Source of the DNA: a bacterium
GTDB taxonomy: Bacteria; Electryoneota; RPQS01
Direction of reading: 5' to 3'
DNA: 64,000 nt
NCBI GenBank assembly: GCA_013360195.1
Contig: JABWCQ010000007.1
Coordinates: 109,458 to 173,457, forward strand
The notes beneath the pieces were generated by a model, which did not search any database, was not told the origin of the DNA, and saw only the letters and a program-made list of their open reading frames with translations. Each line of letters begins with the position of its first letter. Within the stretch, counting starts at the first letter, position 1. A program made the translations under genes and the position numbers. Positions 30,420 through 38,385 of this stretch are shown one piece after another.

Positions 30420-32453
30420 ACTCTCGTCAACTCCTTCTCGGCCGGCTGCCGTCAAGTTCGTTCTTGGCAGCAACGCGATCCCGGCACTAAGGAGTACCAC
30501 TCCCGCAAGAATCCATGGCAGCGGCACCCAGGCTGCATCTTCGGCTGCCGCCCATCCCATGTTGATGAACCAGTCATCAAAACGATATACAAGAACACTT
30601 GCCGCATTATTCATGAAGTGCCCAAGAATCGCGGGAAAGATTGAGTTAGTCCTGATCGCGATGTACCCCAACAGAATGCCAAGGGCAAAGGTCGGGAGTA
30701 GGCGGTACGGGTTCAGGTGCAGAAAGGCGAAAATTAATGCGACGACCAGAATGGCAGGCCATGCACCAGAAACTCTGCTCATACCGCGCAGCATGAGCCC
30801 GCGACAGAGATGCTCCTCGACCACTGCGGGCAACACCGCAATCAACAGCAGTGCCTGCCAGATACTCAGGTTCTCAAGACCGGCAAACAAGTCTGAAAAC
30901 TGCTCGATCATCTCCTCCGGAAACGGAAAGAACTGATGCTGTAGTGTGGCCAGCTCTACCGTCAAGATCCAACCGCCTGAAACGGCCAATATGACCGCCA
31001 GCCAGCTTCTCGGTACTGGAACCCGCCATCCAAAAGCCACACTTGGATCGAATCCACCCTGATATACCCACACGAAGCTCAGTGCCGCCAAAGCCCCTTG
31101 CACTAAGAGTATGCCTTGAAACGGCGAGTCGGAAGAAGCCAATCCTCCCGCCATTCCTACGACAATCACAGAAACGGCGCTGAGCAAAGCAACGCCGGCT
31201 GGTGAAAGCACTTTGCCCGCTTCCCGAACAGGTCTTGTGAAAAGCGCCCATTTCACGTCTTCCGCATGCCTGAACAAGACGCTCTCTCGATTAAACTGCA
31301 CAGTGACCCAGTGAAGCGCCAGCACCGCCAAACCCGCCGTGCTCAATATCGTAATCGCAAACTCAAGCCAGGGTGCCTGACCGGAGAGCAGGCTTTTGGT
31401 AAGCAACGAAACGTTTGCGATCGGAATCACGGCCAGTAATGGAGACAACTCGACCCCCGGAATCATCGAGATCATAGCGGGAAGTATGCTTATCATCATG
31501 AGGGGAGTTAACATCCCCTGCCCTTCCTTGTAGGTCCGCGCCGTCACGGCAACCGCCATCGTCACGCCTGCGAACAGAACCGCCAGCGGAACTAAAGTGA
31601 CCAGAACAAGCAGGAGGGACTTAAACGAGATAACCATTTCGGTTCCGAACCCGGCCGCGCCTCCCAGGGTGCTGACGGCATACAAGGTCGTGAAACCCAT
31701 GCTTACCAGATTGAGAATCGCCGAAAGAAGTGCAGCTACGACGGTAGCGAGAAACTTGCCCAGAACAAGTTCTTGTCGCAATGCCGGGCTTACCAGCAAT
31801 GTCTCTAATGTACCGCGCTCCTTTTCGCCTGCTGTCAAGTCAATGGCTGCGTAAAATGCGCCGGTCAAAGTCGTCAAAATCAGAAAATAGCCGAGAATCC
31901 GGCCAAGCGCGGAACCGGCCTGTTCCTGCTCAGTAGCCTCGTCAATGGCTGCAAAGGCCACAGGATGGATGTAACTCGAATCTACTCCAAGTCCGGCGAT
32001 CCGCTGCTCGACAATCTCCTCACGATAGACCTTTACCTGCTCTTCCACTCTGCGGCGTATCTGTTCGGAGAAATCACGGCTGCTCAAGAAATGCACAGTC
32101 ACTTCGCCTGTCCGACCTGCCAACAGGCTGTCACGAAATCCGGGCGAAAAGGCAATTGCCGCGTCAATCTCGCCTTCTTTCAGCCGGTCATGCCAGCCTG
32201 CTGAGTCAGTGAGGTCTAATCGTACAGTATCCCCAAATAGATTGCCGGGCACATACTCCGGTGTCAAGACCGCCACGACACCCTTTTGTTCCTTCATGCG
32301 GCCAGCTTGAAGCAGAGTGAGCTGCATGATTCCGATAAAGATGATGGGGTACATCAGCAGCGGCAAGACAACGGTCACCATCAACGTTCTGCGGTCCCGA
32401 TAGAGGTCGCGCAGTTCCTTGACAAGCACGGTCTTCACTGATGTCATGTTCAT
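30408..32453 (-). CDS. ABC-2 type permease fused to a CPBP intramembrane protease
   Basis: 681 residues. Residues 1-~390 form an ABC-2 (NatB-like) permease: one N-terminal membrane helix, a ~150-residue exported loop, then a membrane block with the conserved cytoplasmic stretch GEKERGTLETLLVSP. Residues ~410-670 form a second membrane block with the CPBP/Abi motifs EEHLCR, FAFLH and HFMNN, whose Glu, His and Asn side chains make the presumed active site. This fusion is a known architecture. No ATP-binding partner is next to it. A promoter overlapping the preceding terminator is at 32489-32517. Confidence 0.88.
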   Translation of the reverse strand: MNMTSVKTVLVKELRDLYRDRRTLMVTVVLPLLMYPIIFIGIMQLTLLQAGRMKEQKGVVAVLTPEYVPGNLFGDTVRLDLTDSAGWHDRLKEGEIDAAIAFSPGFRDSLLAGRTGEVTVHFLSSRDFSEQIRRRVEEQVKVYREEIVEQRIAGLGVDSSYIHPVAFAAIDEATEQEQAGSALGRILGYFLILTTLTGAFYAAIDLTAGEKERGTLETLLVSPALRQELVLGKFLATVVAALLSAILNLVSMGFTTLYAVSTLGGAAGFGTEMVISFKSLLLVLVTLVPLAVLFAGVTMAVAVTARTYKEGQGMLTPLMMISILPAMISMIPGVELSPLLAVIPIANVSLLTKSLLSGQAPWLEFAITILSTAGLAVLALHWVTVQFNRESVLFRHAEDVKWALFTRPVREAGKVLSPAGVALLSAVSVIVVGMAGGLASSDSPFQGILLVQGALAALSFVWVYQGGFDPSVAFGWRVPVPRSWLAVILAVSGGWILTVELATLQHQFFPFPEEMIEQFSDLFAGLENLSIWQALLLIAVLPAVVEEHLCRGLMLRGMSRVSGAWPAILVVALIFAFLHLNPYRLLPTFALGILLGYIAIRTNSIFPAILGHFMNNAASVLVYRFDDWFINMGWAAAEDAAWVPLPWILAGVVLLSAGIALLPRTNLTAAGREGVDESSSE

Positions 32454-32488
32454 ATTTTTGCCACTCGAAGTATTCGATATTCAGCATT

Positions 32489-32517
32489 AATATACACAGA
32501 AGTTCCGGTCGGGGCAA
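32489..32517 (-). promoter_or_regulatory. Possible promoter of the ABC permease gene
   Basis: On the minus strand TTGCCC (32512-32517) and TATATT (32489-32494) are 17 bases apart. The -35 lies in the loop and arm of the hairpin that follows the Nudix gene. Motif match only. Confidence 0.45.
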
Positions 32518-32525
32518 CCGGAACT
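32501..32525 (-). terminator. Hairpin after the Nudix gene, weak terminator
   Basis: A 9-bp stem (32501-32509 with 32517-32525) follows the Nudix stop by one base. The downstream minus strand TCTGTGTATATT is only moderately T-rich. Confidence 0.45.
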
Positions 32526-32526
32526 G

Positions 32527-32967
32527 CTATGAGGACAGTTGACGGGCTGCATCACGGATTACCTGCAGGTGGTCAAAAGCGATCTTTGCTGGCAGGTCAC
32601 TAAGGCCAAACCACTTCACGTCGGCGGCGTCGTCGCCAGCCCTAAGTTCACCGGTAACCTCGGCCGCAAACGCCACAGTAAGCGTGTGACGGCGCAGGTC
32701 CCGGCTGGGATCTGAATACACACCGACTAATCGGAGTGAGTGCGCCGTCAATCCCGTTTCCTCAAATAGTTCGCGCATTGCTGCCGCTTCGACTGTCTCA
32801 CCGTACTCAACGAACCCGCCCGGCAAAGCCCACCCTTCAGGCGGATTCTTGCGCAAAATCATCAATACCTTGTCATCCCGCAAGGCGACAATATCCGCGG
32901 TCGGAGCGGGATTTGTGAACTTAATGACATTTTCTCCGCAATTGGGGCACACCAAATACTCTTGCAT
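32527..32967 (-). CDS. Nudix hydrolase
   Basis: 146 residues from the ATG at 32965-32967, chosen because AGGAAAA lies well placed upstream and because a longer reading to 33012 would begin inside the terminator of the preceding gene. The Nudix box is complete: Gly51, Glu57, Arg65-Glu66, Glu69-Glu70 and Gly72 in GGFVEYGETVEAAAMREL and following. The N-terminus has one CPNC knuckle (7-10), a remnant or half of a zinc ribbon. These enzymes cleave nucleoside diphosphate derivatives; substrate not predictable. Confidence 0.9.
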   Translation of the reverse strand: MQEYLVCPNCGENVIKFTNPAPTADIVALRDDKVLMILRKNPPEGWALPGGFVEYGETVEAAAMRELFEETGLTAHSLRLVGVYSDPSRDLRRHTLTVAFAAEVTGELRAGDDAADVKWFGLSDLPAKIAFDHLQVIRDAARQLSS

Positions 32968-33000
32968 GGCGGTTTTCCTGTTCAAAGTATCATCAAAAAA

Positions 33001-33025
33001 AGAGCCCGGCAAACTTCCGGGCTCT
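33001..33025 (-). terminator. Intrinsic terminator after the double-PDZ gene
   Basis: A 9-bp GC-rich stem (33001-33009 with 33017-33025) is followed on the minus strand by seven Ts. It starts 22 bases after the stop codon. Confidence 0.85.
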
Positions 33026-33047
33026 AACGTGCATTATTATACAGAAC

Positions 33048-34247
33048 TCATGCCTGCGGAGCAACATCGATACGCGGACCCCACATGATTGACATCCGGT
33101 CTTTGATTTCCGCACGAAGCTGCTTGAGCTCGCCTTTTAATCTTTCGAGGTCTTTCTTCAGCTCCTGCATTCCCAGATCAATACGCTCCCGCAAGTCCTT
33201 GAAACTCCAATTCCACCAGCCCCGATCGCTCGTGATTGCCCGAGATTCTCCTGACCCAATGTACACTTTCGGGTGGTCGGCATCCATTTTCATTTCCCAC
33301 TTGATGTCCGGAATGGATTCGAGCTCAATTCCCATATTTTCAAGTTCCTCGCTCAGGCGTTCCATTTCGGCTTCAAGCTGTTCTGCGTCTTTTTCAGAAA
33401 AGGCAAACTCCCACGATTCGCCGTCTGAAGCATCCCCGTAGAAATCCTTCCGATTCGTCAAAGTAACTGGAATGACCATGGCCTTGCCTTCACGGATGAT
33501 GTGGAAATCCACTGTCTGATCGGGGTCAAGATCACGGATCGCAGATGAAACATCGCTCTGGTCTTCAACGGACTCCGTCCCTATCTTGGTTATGATGTCA
33601 CCTGCCTTCAGCCCAGCTTTTTCAGCAGGAGATTTCTCAACTACCTCTGAGACCAAAGCTCCGCCTTCCACCTTGAAGTAGCTTTTCAAGCCGGAAGAGA
33701 GTTCCTGTGTCACAATACCGGCAAACGCCGACTTGCTACCGTCCCGGGACTCAAACTTGAACATCTTGGGTGCCATTGGTGCGGCTTCTCCCCAAGACCA
33801 GTCAAAATCCTCACCCCGATTCCGGCTATCCAACTTGACAGTCGCCGTGCGCTCCTTGCCGCCCCGCATATAGGCTATGGTAACCTCATCACCTTCTTTG
33901 TACTTGTCCAGTTGGACACGTAACTCAGACGGACCGGTCAGTCGATTGCCGTTAATGGATACCAGGATATCATTTGCACGCAAGCCTGCATCATCCGCAG
34001 GCGAGCCGCTGACCGTTTCTTCAATAAGAACGCCTTGCCCCGCGGCTACCCCGTAGTCACCTGCCACATCGGAAGTGACCTCTTCGGGGACAACGCCAAG
34101 AAAGGCCCCGGTATTCGCCTTCATTTCTGCTTTGGCCAAGGCAAGCATTTCCTTGGCCTTCTCCGAAGCAACATGGTCACCCGCAAAGCCCAAGGAAAAG
34201 GCTAATAGTCCGGTCAGAAGTGAAAGGCTGATAGCGCGATTTGTCAT
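33048..34247 (-). CDS. Exported protein with two PDZ domains and a coiled-coil tail, no protease domain
   Basis: 399 residues. Signal peptide ~1-22. PDZ 1 at ~48-140 (GAFLGVVPEE, SPADDAGLRANDILVSING) and PDZ 2 at ~170-268 (FAGIVTQELSSGL, SPAEKAGLKAGDIITKIG). A charged helical region follows (EKDAEQLEAEMERL) and the C-terminus has a second predicted coiled coil (LRERIDLGMQELKKDL). The DegP/HtrA trypsin-like domain with its His-Asp-Ser set is absent, so it is probably a periplasmic adaptor or chaperone, not a protease. A ribosome binding site AGGAG lies before the ATG. It is monocistronic with its own terminator. Confidence 0.82.
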   Translation of the reverse strand: MTNRAISLSLLTGLLAFSLGFAGDHVASEKAKEMLALAKAEMKANTGAFLGVVPEEVTSDVAGDYGVAAGQGVLIEETVSGSPADDAGLRANDILVSINGNRLTGPSELRVQLDKYKEGDEVTIAYMRGGKERTATVKLDSRNRGEDFDWSWGEAAPMAPKMFKFESRDGSKSAFAGIVTQELSSGLKSYFKVEGGALVSEVVEKSPAEKAGLKAGDIITKIGTESVEDQSDVSSAIRDLDPDQTVDFHIIREGKAMVIPVTLTNRKDFYGDASDGESWEFAFSEKDAEQLEAEMERLSEELENMGIELESIPDIKWEMKMDADHPKVYIGSGESRAITSDRGWWNWSFKDLRERIDLGMQELKKDLERLKGELKQLRAEIKDRMSIMWGPRIDVAPQA

Positions 34248-34366
34248 CTCTTAAGTCTCCTAAAGAAGCTTATCTCAATCCCCAGCTCCCCTCGTCTGGT
34301 GTTACACCCAAGAAGAGAGGCCAAAGTTCCGAGTATTTTCAAACGAATTGCCAAGCCCTCCCAAAA

Positions 34367-34394
34367 TTGCTATTATTTGGAAAGCTCGTAAAAT
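34367..34394 (+). promoter_or_regulatory. Possible promoter of the unknown-FapA unit
   Basis: TTGCTA (34367-34372) and TAAAAT (34389-34394) are 16 bases apart. The ATG at 34407 is 12 bases after the -10, leaving a leader of only about six bases. Confidence 0.4.
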
Positions 34395-34406
34395 CAGAGC
34401 CAACTT

Positions 34407-34805
34407 ATGAATTATTTGTTGCAGAATCGAAGCAATTTCTACTCAGCATTGATGCCCAGAATCCCTGACCCGATTTTCAGGGACAGGCTTGAACAGGCAG
34501 TCTCTTTCAGAAATTCAATAAATATAGAAGTTTCTGACATGGAAACTCAGACTGGCTTGACATTGAGGCTGGACCTGGAGGATGCTGTCAAGAAGCCCAA
34601 TTGGGGAGCGAAAAAGGGCAATTCTGTTGTTTCTTTGGCCGAAGTCCTTGAGGTAGCCTTGGAAATCGAGCAGCTATGCCTCACCTATTTTACTCACTGT
34701 CATCCCCAGAAGAATACTCAACCTGTTGATTATTTTAGCTTAACAATTGCTAGTCTGCGTCAACTTGAAGACGATTTGAGGTACCATCGGTTCAGATTGG
34801 GCTAG
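34407..34805 (+). CDS. Hypothetical protein, unrecognised
   Basis: 132 residues, no signal peptide or membrane segment. I do not recognise the family. The second half is helical and rich in Leu/Glu (EVLEVALEIEQLCLTYF, then LTIASLRQLEDDL), loosely like a four-helix protein, while the N-terminal part has the segment IPDPIFRDRLEQAV. It ends 40 bases before the FapA-family gene on the same strand and is the first gene of that unit. Absence of a Shine-Dalgarno sequence and the near-leaderless promoter make the start uncertain. Confidence 0.55.
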   Translation: MNYLLQNRSNFYSALMPRIPDPIFRDRLEQAVSFRNSINIEVSDMETQTGLTLRLDLEDAVKKPNWGAKKGNSVVSLAEVLEVALEIEQLCLTYFTHCHPQKNTQPVDYFSLTIASLRQLEDDLRYHRFRLG

Positions 34806-34845
34806 CCCGTTCGGAGGAGCGGAATTTGCGATTATTGTCTGGACA

Positions 34846-36423
34846 ATGAGTGAGAAAGCAAATAACAACCTCAACCTCGGGGATTCTGACACCAAAGTCC
34901 GGCTGGTGGCACAGGGCAGCAACCTCTGGCGGGTCCGTATGCTCTTTCCAAAGCACCGGGCCAACGAAATTCCGGAACAGCTCCGTCAAATCAAAGCGCA
35001 GTTGGCGCATAGCTTCGGAGTAGCAGATCACCGCCTTGAGTATGTGGGTCTCCATTCGAAGAAGAATGTCCAGTCCGGAATCCTGGTCGAAATGCAGATT
35101 CGGAGGCAGGAAATTCCTGCGGGAGCCGTCCGCATTCGATTTCTTCCGCTGACCGCTTCGGATGGAACTGTGTTCTCGGATATGCAGGTTGTGATTGACC
35201 TCTTTCCACTTGATGATTTTGAGCGTCCGATAACCCTTGCAGGGGTTGAAGAACGAATTAAGTCTGAAGGCATAGAAACGGGTTTGATAGACTGGCCCAA
35301 ATTGCGGGGCTTGATTCAGGAATGCCTTGACACGCAACTTCCGTTGCAGGATCAGATTATTGGGCAGGGACATCTCCCCGATGTGGGAATGCCGGCCCGC
35401 CTTTATTATCGTTGGAAACCTCACGATGATCCCGCTTCTGTGACTGCATGGCTGGGTTTAAGAGGCGTGGTCGCGGGAGAAGAGATCATAGAGCTCAATG
35501 TGCCCGTATCCGGTTTGCGGGCAGGCAAGAACGTGTTTGGCAAGGAACTTTCTCCCCGTCGTGGTGCCCCTTGCAGGCTTAGCGCGGGACATGGAATCAC
35601 CCTCAGTACCACCGAGAAAAGGCTTGTTTCGCGAGAAACAGGTGTGCTTGTCTTTCAGCGAAAGTACCACGATCGCCGGCAAAAGGATTCTCCGCGCGAA
35701 ACGCCAACTGTTTTGGAGGCAGAAGTCCAGAAATTCCGGAATGTATTGGCGGAAAAAGCTGAAAATGAGCGGTGGGAGGAATCCATCTGGGTTGACGGAA
35801 GCCTCTCGGAAAACGTTCGTCTAACTGTGTCCGGCGACTGCGTGATAACGGGGGACGTCGGCAGCGGCTGTCAAATTCAGGTTTCCGGCAGTTTGAGAAT
35901 CATGGGACACGTCGGTGAAGCGACGATCGCCGTTGGACAGCACATGGTCGTGCAAGGGAAAATGAGAGGTTCTATGTGCGAAGTCGGTTTGACTGCCCAA
36001 GTCATCGGAGAGGCTGTCGACTGTACAATCTTTGCCCGTGAAATTGTCGCGGAGAAGATTGTCGGAGGAGTGGCCGAGGCTTACGCTGCGGTATCCACAA
36101 ACAATGATTTCATCCATTTCAACAAAGAGAAACTGCTCGCGGAACAGAAAGCCGCTGGTGAGGACGCTATGCTTACCCTGCGGAGGCAAATGACCCGTCT
36201 GACGGAGATTTTTGGCGCTGAAATTCTGCAGACCGTGACTCCCGATACCGTGCAGATTCATCTGCTCAGGTGGTTGAGGCAGCAAAAGACACTTGGTGTC
36301 GCCTCATACACACACCCGCAGGTCCAAGAGCTTAGGACGTTACTCGAACTGGCACCCTTTCTACGCTCACAAATGGCGTCTATTGCCGGAGAGCTTAGGC
36401 CAAATTCTGTTCAGGCAAAGTAA
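34846..36423 (+). CDS. FapA (DUF342) family protein
   Basis: 525 residues, close to the family length. The conserved core shows GLRGVVAGEEIIEL-like beginning, VSGLRAGKNVFGKEL near 218, then the right-handed beta-helix repeats (SIWVDGSLSENVRL, GDVGSGCQIQVSGSL, MGHVGEATIAVGQH) and a C-terminal helical region from ~425 (KLLAEQKAAGEDAML). FapA in Vibrio affects flagellar assembly and polar marker localisation; the family is widespread in organisms without flagella as well, and no flagellar gene is in this window. The gene ends at a strong terminator. Confidence 0.85.
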   Translation: MSEKANNNLNLGDSDTKVRLVAQGSNLWRVRMLFPKHRANEIPEQLRQIKAQLAHSFGVADHRLEYVGLHSKKNVQSGILVEMQIRRQEIPAGAVRIRFLPLTASDGTVFSDMQVVIDLFPLDDFERPITLAGVEERIKSEGIETGLIDWPKLRGLIQECLDTQLPLQDQIIGQGHLPDVGMPARLYYRWKPHDDPASVTAWLGLRGVVAGEEIIELNVPVSGLRAGKNVFGKELSPRRGAPCRLSAGHGITLSTTEKRLVSRETGVLVFQRKYHDRRQKDSPRETPTVLEAEVQKFRNVLAEKAENERWEESIWVDGSLSENVRLTVSGDCVITGDVGSGCQIQVSGSLRIMGHVGEATIAVGQHMVVQGKMRGSMCEVGLTAQVIGEAVDCTIFAREIVAEKIVGGVAEAYAAVSTNNDFIHFNKEKLLAEQKAAGEDAMLTLRRQMTRLTEIFGAEILQTVTPDTVQIHLLRWLRQQKTLGVASYTHPQVQELRTLLELAPFLRSQMASIAGELRPNSVQAK

Positions 36424-36437
36424 CACAGACTCTCTGG

Positions 36438-36464
36438 AAAGCGGCGACAGCCGCTTTTTCTTTT
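36438..36464 (+). terminator. Intrinsic terminator after the FapA-family gene
   Basis: An 8-bp stem (36438-36445 with 36450-36457), loop GACA, followed by TTCTTTT. It lies 15 bases after the stop codon. Confidence 0.85.
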
Positions 36465-36563
36465 AATTGAGTATGCGAAGTATAGTTAGTGTAGTCAAGC
36501 GCTGGTCAGAGTGTAGTAACTATATCATGAACCCAATATAATCTACCTGATCCAGTAAGAGAA

Positions 36564-37304
36564 TTGCTCTTTCAATATGTCCGATGTAACTTTGGTTACC
36601 ATGTGGACAATAACGCCAATTTAAGCGCAATAGTGCCTGAGCAAAACACACACGAACCCCTCGGTCCCGCGCTGGCGCTGGTCGAAGTCTTGATTCATGA
36701 GCTGGCTAACCCGGTTCAGGCCGCAAGGACTGCCATGAATCTTTGGCATACGGAGAATGTCGACCGCGACCGCCAGGACCGTCTGCATGGAATCGAGACC
36801 GCTCTCGACCGAGTGGCAGCCGTTATCAAAACGGTTCAAGCCGTGAAGGAAAGTTCCTGTCTCCCGCCAACCTCGGTTTCAAGTGACAAGCTCAGGTCTG
36901 ATATCGCTAGTGAATGCGCAGATGCAAAAGTAACCTTGCATATCGACGATTGGCCGTCGTCTCAAGTTGCACTGAAAATGCACCCGGTTGTACTGCCCGT
37001 TCTAATAGCAAATTGGGCATCGATCTCCAGAGACCGCGGAAACTGTCTGCATATCGCCTTGCGGCCGAAAGGTGACCGCTGGCTTCTGCAGGCGACACTG
37101 AGGAAAGGTGATCGAGATTCAATCACCAAGCATGGATTGGCAAGCGAGGTGGCCGGATACCCCGCCGCTATCGGTGAGTTTATGATTGCGGCTGGCGGTG
37201 CCGCTGAAGTAATGGAAGACAGTTTGGGATCGTTTGAGCTGGATATCGACATAGCAGCATGGTCTCGCGAGGAAAAGATTGAAAATGATGAGATTTATTC
37301 ATGA
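36564..37304 (+). CDS. DHp-type histidine phosphotransferase-like protein (ChpT/Spo0B-like)
   Basis: 246 residues. Residues ~35-105 match the dimerisation/phosphoacceptor helix of histidine kinases, with His45 in LIHELANPVQAA. The C-terminal half (~120-240) has the size of a kinase ATPase domain, but the N, G1 and G2 boxes are all absent, so ATP binding is not expected. That layout is the one seen in ChpT and Spo0B, which relay phosphate rather than make it; this assignment is an inference. The start is taken as TTG at 36564 after AAGAGAA; GTG at 36603 is an alternative. The 3' end overlaps the next gene by four bases. Confidence 0.65.
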   Translation: MLFQYVRCNFGYHVDNNANLSAIVPEQNTHEPLGPALALVEVLIHELANPVQAARTAMNLWHTENVDRDRQDRLHGIETALDRVAAVIKTVQAVKESSCLPPTSVSSDKLRSDIASECADAKVTLHIDDWPSSQVALKMHPVVLPVLIANWASISRDRGNCLHIALRPKGDRWLLQATLRKGDRDSITKHGLASEVAGYPAAIGEFMIAAGGAAEVMEDSLGSFELDIDIAAWSREEKIENDEIYS

Positions 37305-38383
37305 CAGATTTGACACAAGTTTTGGTTGTCGATGATGATCCGTTAGTGCTGTCAGGTTTCCGTGAGGTGTTGAGCCGGGCCGGATACAATGTCGTGGCCT
37401 GTTCGTCCGGACAGGCAGCGATTGATGCTTTGAATGCACGACGGTTCAGCGTTGTTTTGACTGATTTGTTCATGCCAAAGGTAACAGGCATGGACGTACT
37501 GGAAGCTGCCCTTGGAGCCGATCCCGATTGCGTGGTCATTGTGGTCACTGGATTCGCTTCCGTTCGCGGTGCCGTGGACGCCCTTCGGCGTGGTGCCGCG
37601 GATTACATTATTAAACCTTGCGACGACAACGAACTCCTGCACCGGATTAAGTTGGGTATTGAACGAGCTGACTTGCGCGCGGAACTAAAAGCAAAAGAGC
37701 TGGATTCTGAAAAGATGAAAGCGATTGCTCAGACCGCTGTGACAGTGAACGACCAGATCAATACACCACTCAATGTCATCCTGAACAGCGCGGAATACAT
37801 TAGACTGACAAGAATGCCGGATGCAATCGATATCCGCCAGTCTTTGGATTTCATTGTGCAAGAAGTCGCAAAGATCAAGTCAGTGATTCAGAAGCTTGCC
37901 ACAGTCGCGAGTCCTTCTCGGACTCGAGAGTACTCTGTGGGACAGCATCACATGATTGACATTGACGTCCCGCGGGCAAAGGCGGTTTCGATTGCGTCTG
38001 ATGGAACCCGGCGCCAGAAAATTCTCGTCGTTGACGACGAGCAATTCATGGTGCACACGCTGGCAAAGATTCTTGAAGTTCTGGGCTACGACGTAATCTC
38101 CGCATTCGGTGGCCGTGAAGCTTATGAGAAATACATGGTAGAGAAGATTGACCTTGTGGTCAGTGATGTACATATGCCTGATATGAACGGAATAGAGCTA
38201 ATGACGTCCATTAAGTCCAGAAATCCGGAGTTCCCAGTCATTCTGGTCACAGGTTATGGTGTAGAAGACGCGCGAAAAACGGCCGGTGAGTACCGGGCGG
38301 ACGGATTCCTTGGAAAACCGTTCCGTATCGAAGAACTTCGCCAAATCATCGAGCGTGCGTTGCCCAGCAACGCCGCCGCTTGA
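37301..38383 (+). CDS. Dual-receiver protein with degenerate DHp domain between the receivers
   Basis: 360 residues in the order receiver (~5-120; phosphoacceptor Asp55 in VVLTDLFMP, Lys105 in DYIIKP), a DHp-like helix pair (~135-205), receiver (~238-355; Asp289 in VVSDVHMP, Lys in FLGKPF). In the middle domain the stretch NDQINTPLNVI aligns with the kinase stretch AHNINTPLMGI encoded by the next gene, but the phospho-histidine position is Asp151, so the domain cannot be phosphorylated in the normal way and may serve for dimerisation. There is no DNA-binding or enzymatic output. ATG overlaps the preceding stop (ATGA). Confidence 0.88.
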   Translation: MTDLTQVLVVDDDPLVLSGFREVLSRAGYNVVACSSGQAAIDALNARRFSVVLTDLFMPKVTGMDVLEAALGADPDCVVIVVTGFASVRGAVDALRRGAADYIIKPCDDNELLHRIKLGIERADLRAELKAKELDSEKMKAIAQTAVTVNDQINTPLNVILNSAEYIRLTRMPDAIDIRQSLDFIVQEVAKIKSVIQKLATVASPSRTREYSVGQHHMIDIDVPRAKAVSIASDGTRRQKILVVDDEQFMVHTLAKILEVLGYDVISAFGGREAYEKYMVEKIDLVVSDVHMPDMNGIELMTSIKSRNPEFPVILVTGYGVEDARKTAGEYRADGFLGKPFRIEELRQIIERALPSNAAA

Positions 38384-38385
38384 AA

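Noticed and set aside
34324..34330. GGAACTT on the minus strand upstream of the double-PDZ gene as a sigmaE-type -35
   Set aside because: The matching -10 at 16-17 bases is poor, so I do not call an extracytoplasmic-sigma promoter.
34792..35424. A 210-codon minus-strand frame opposite the FapA-family gene
   Set aside because: The plus-strand frame has clear FapA features and operon context; the minus frame has low-quality composition and no ribosome site.
36537..36542. TATAAT upstream of the DHp-protein gene
   Set aside because: The -10 is perfect, but no -35 is seen at 16-18 bases; an activator-dependent promoter is possible but unsupported.
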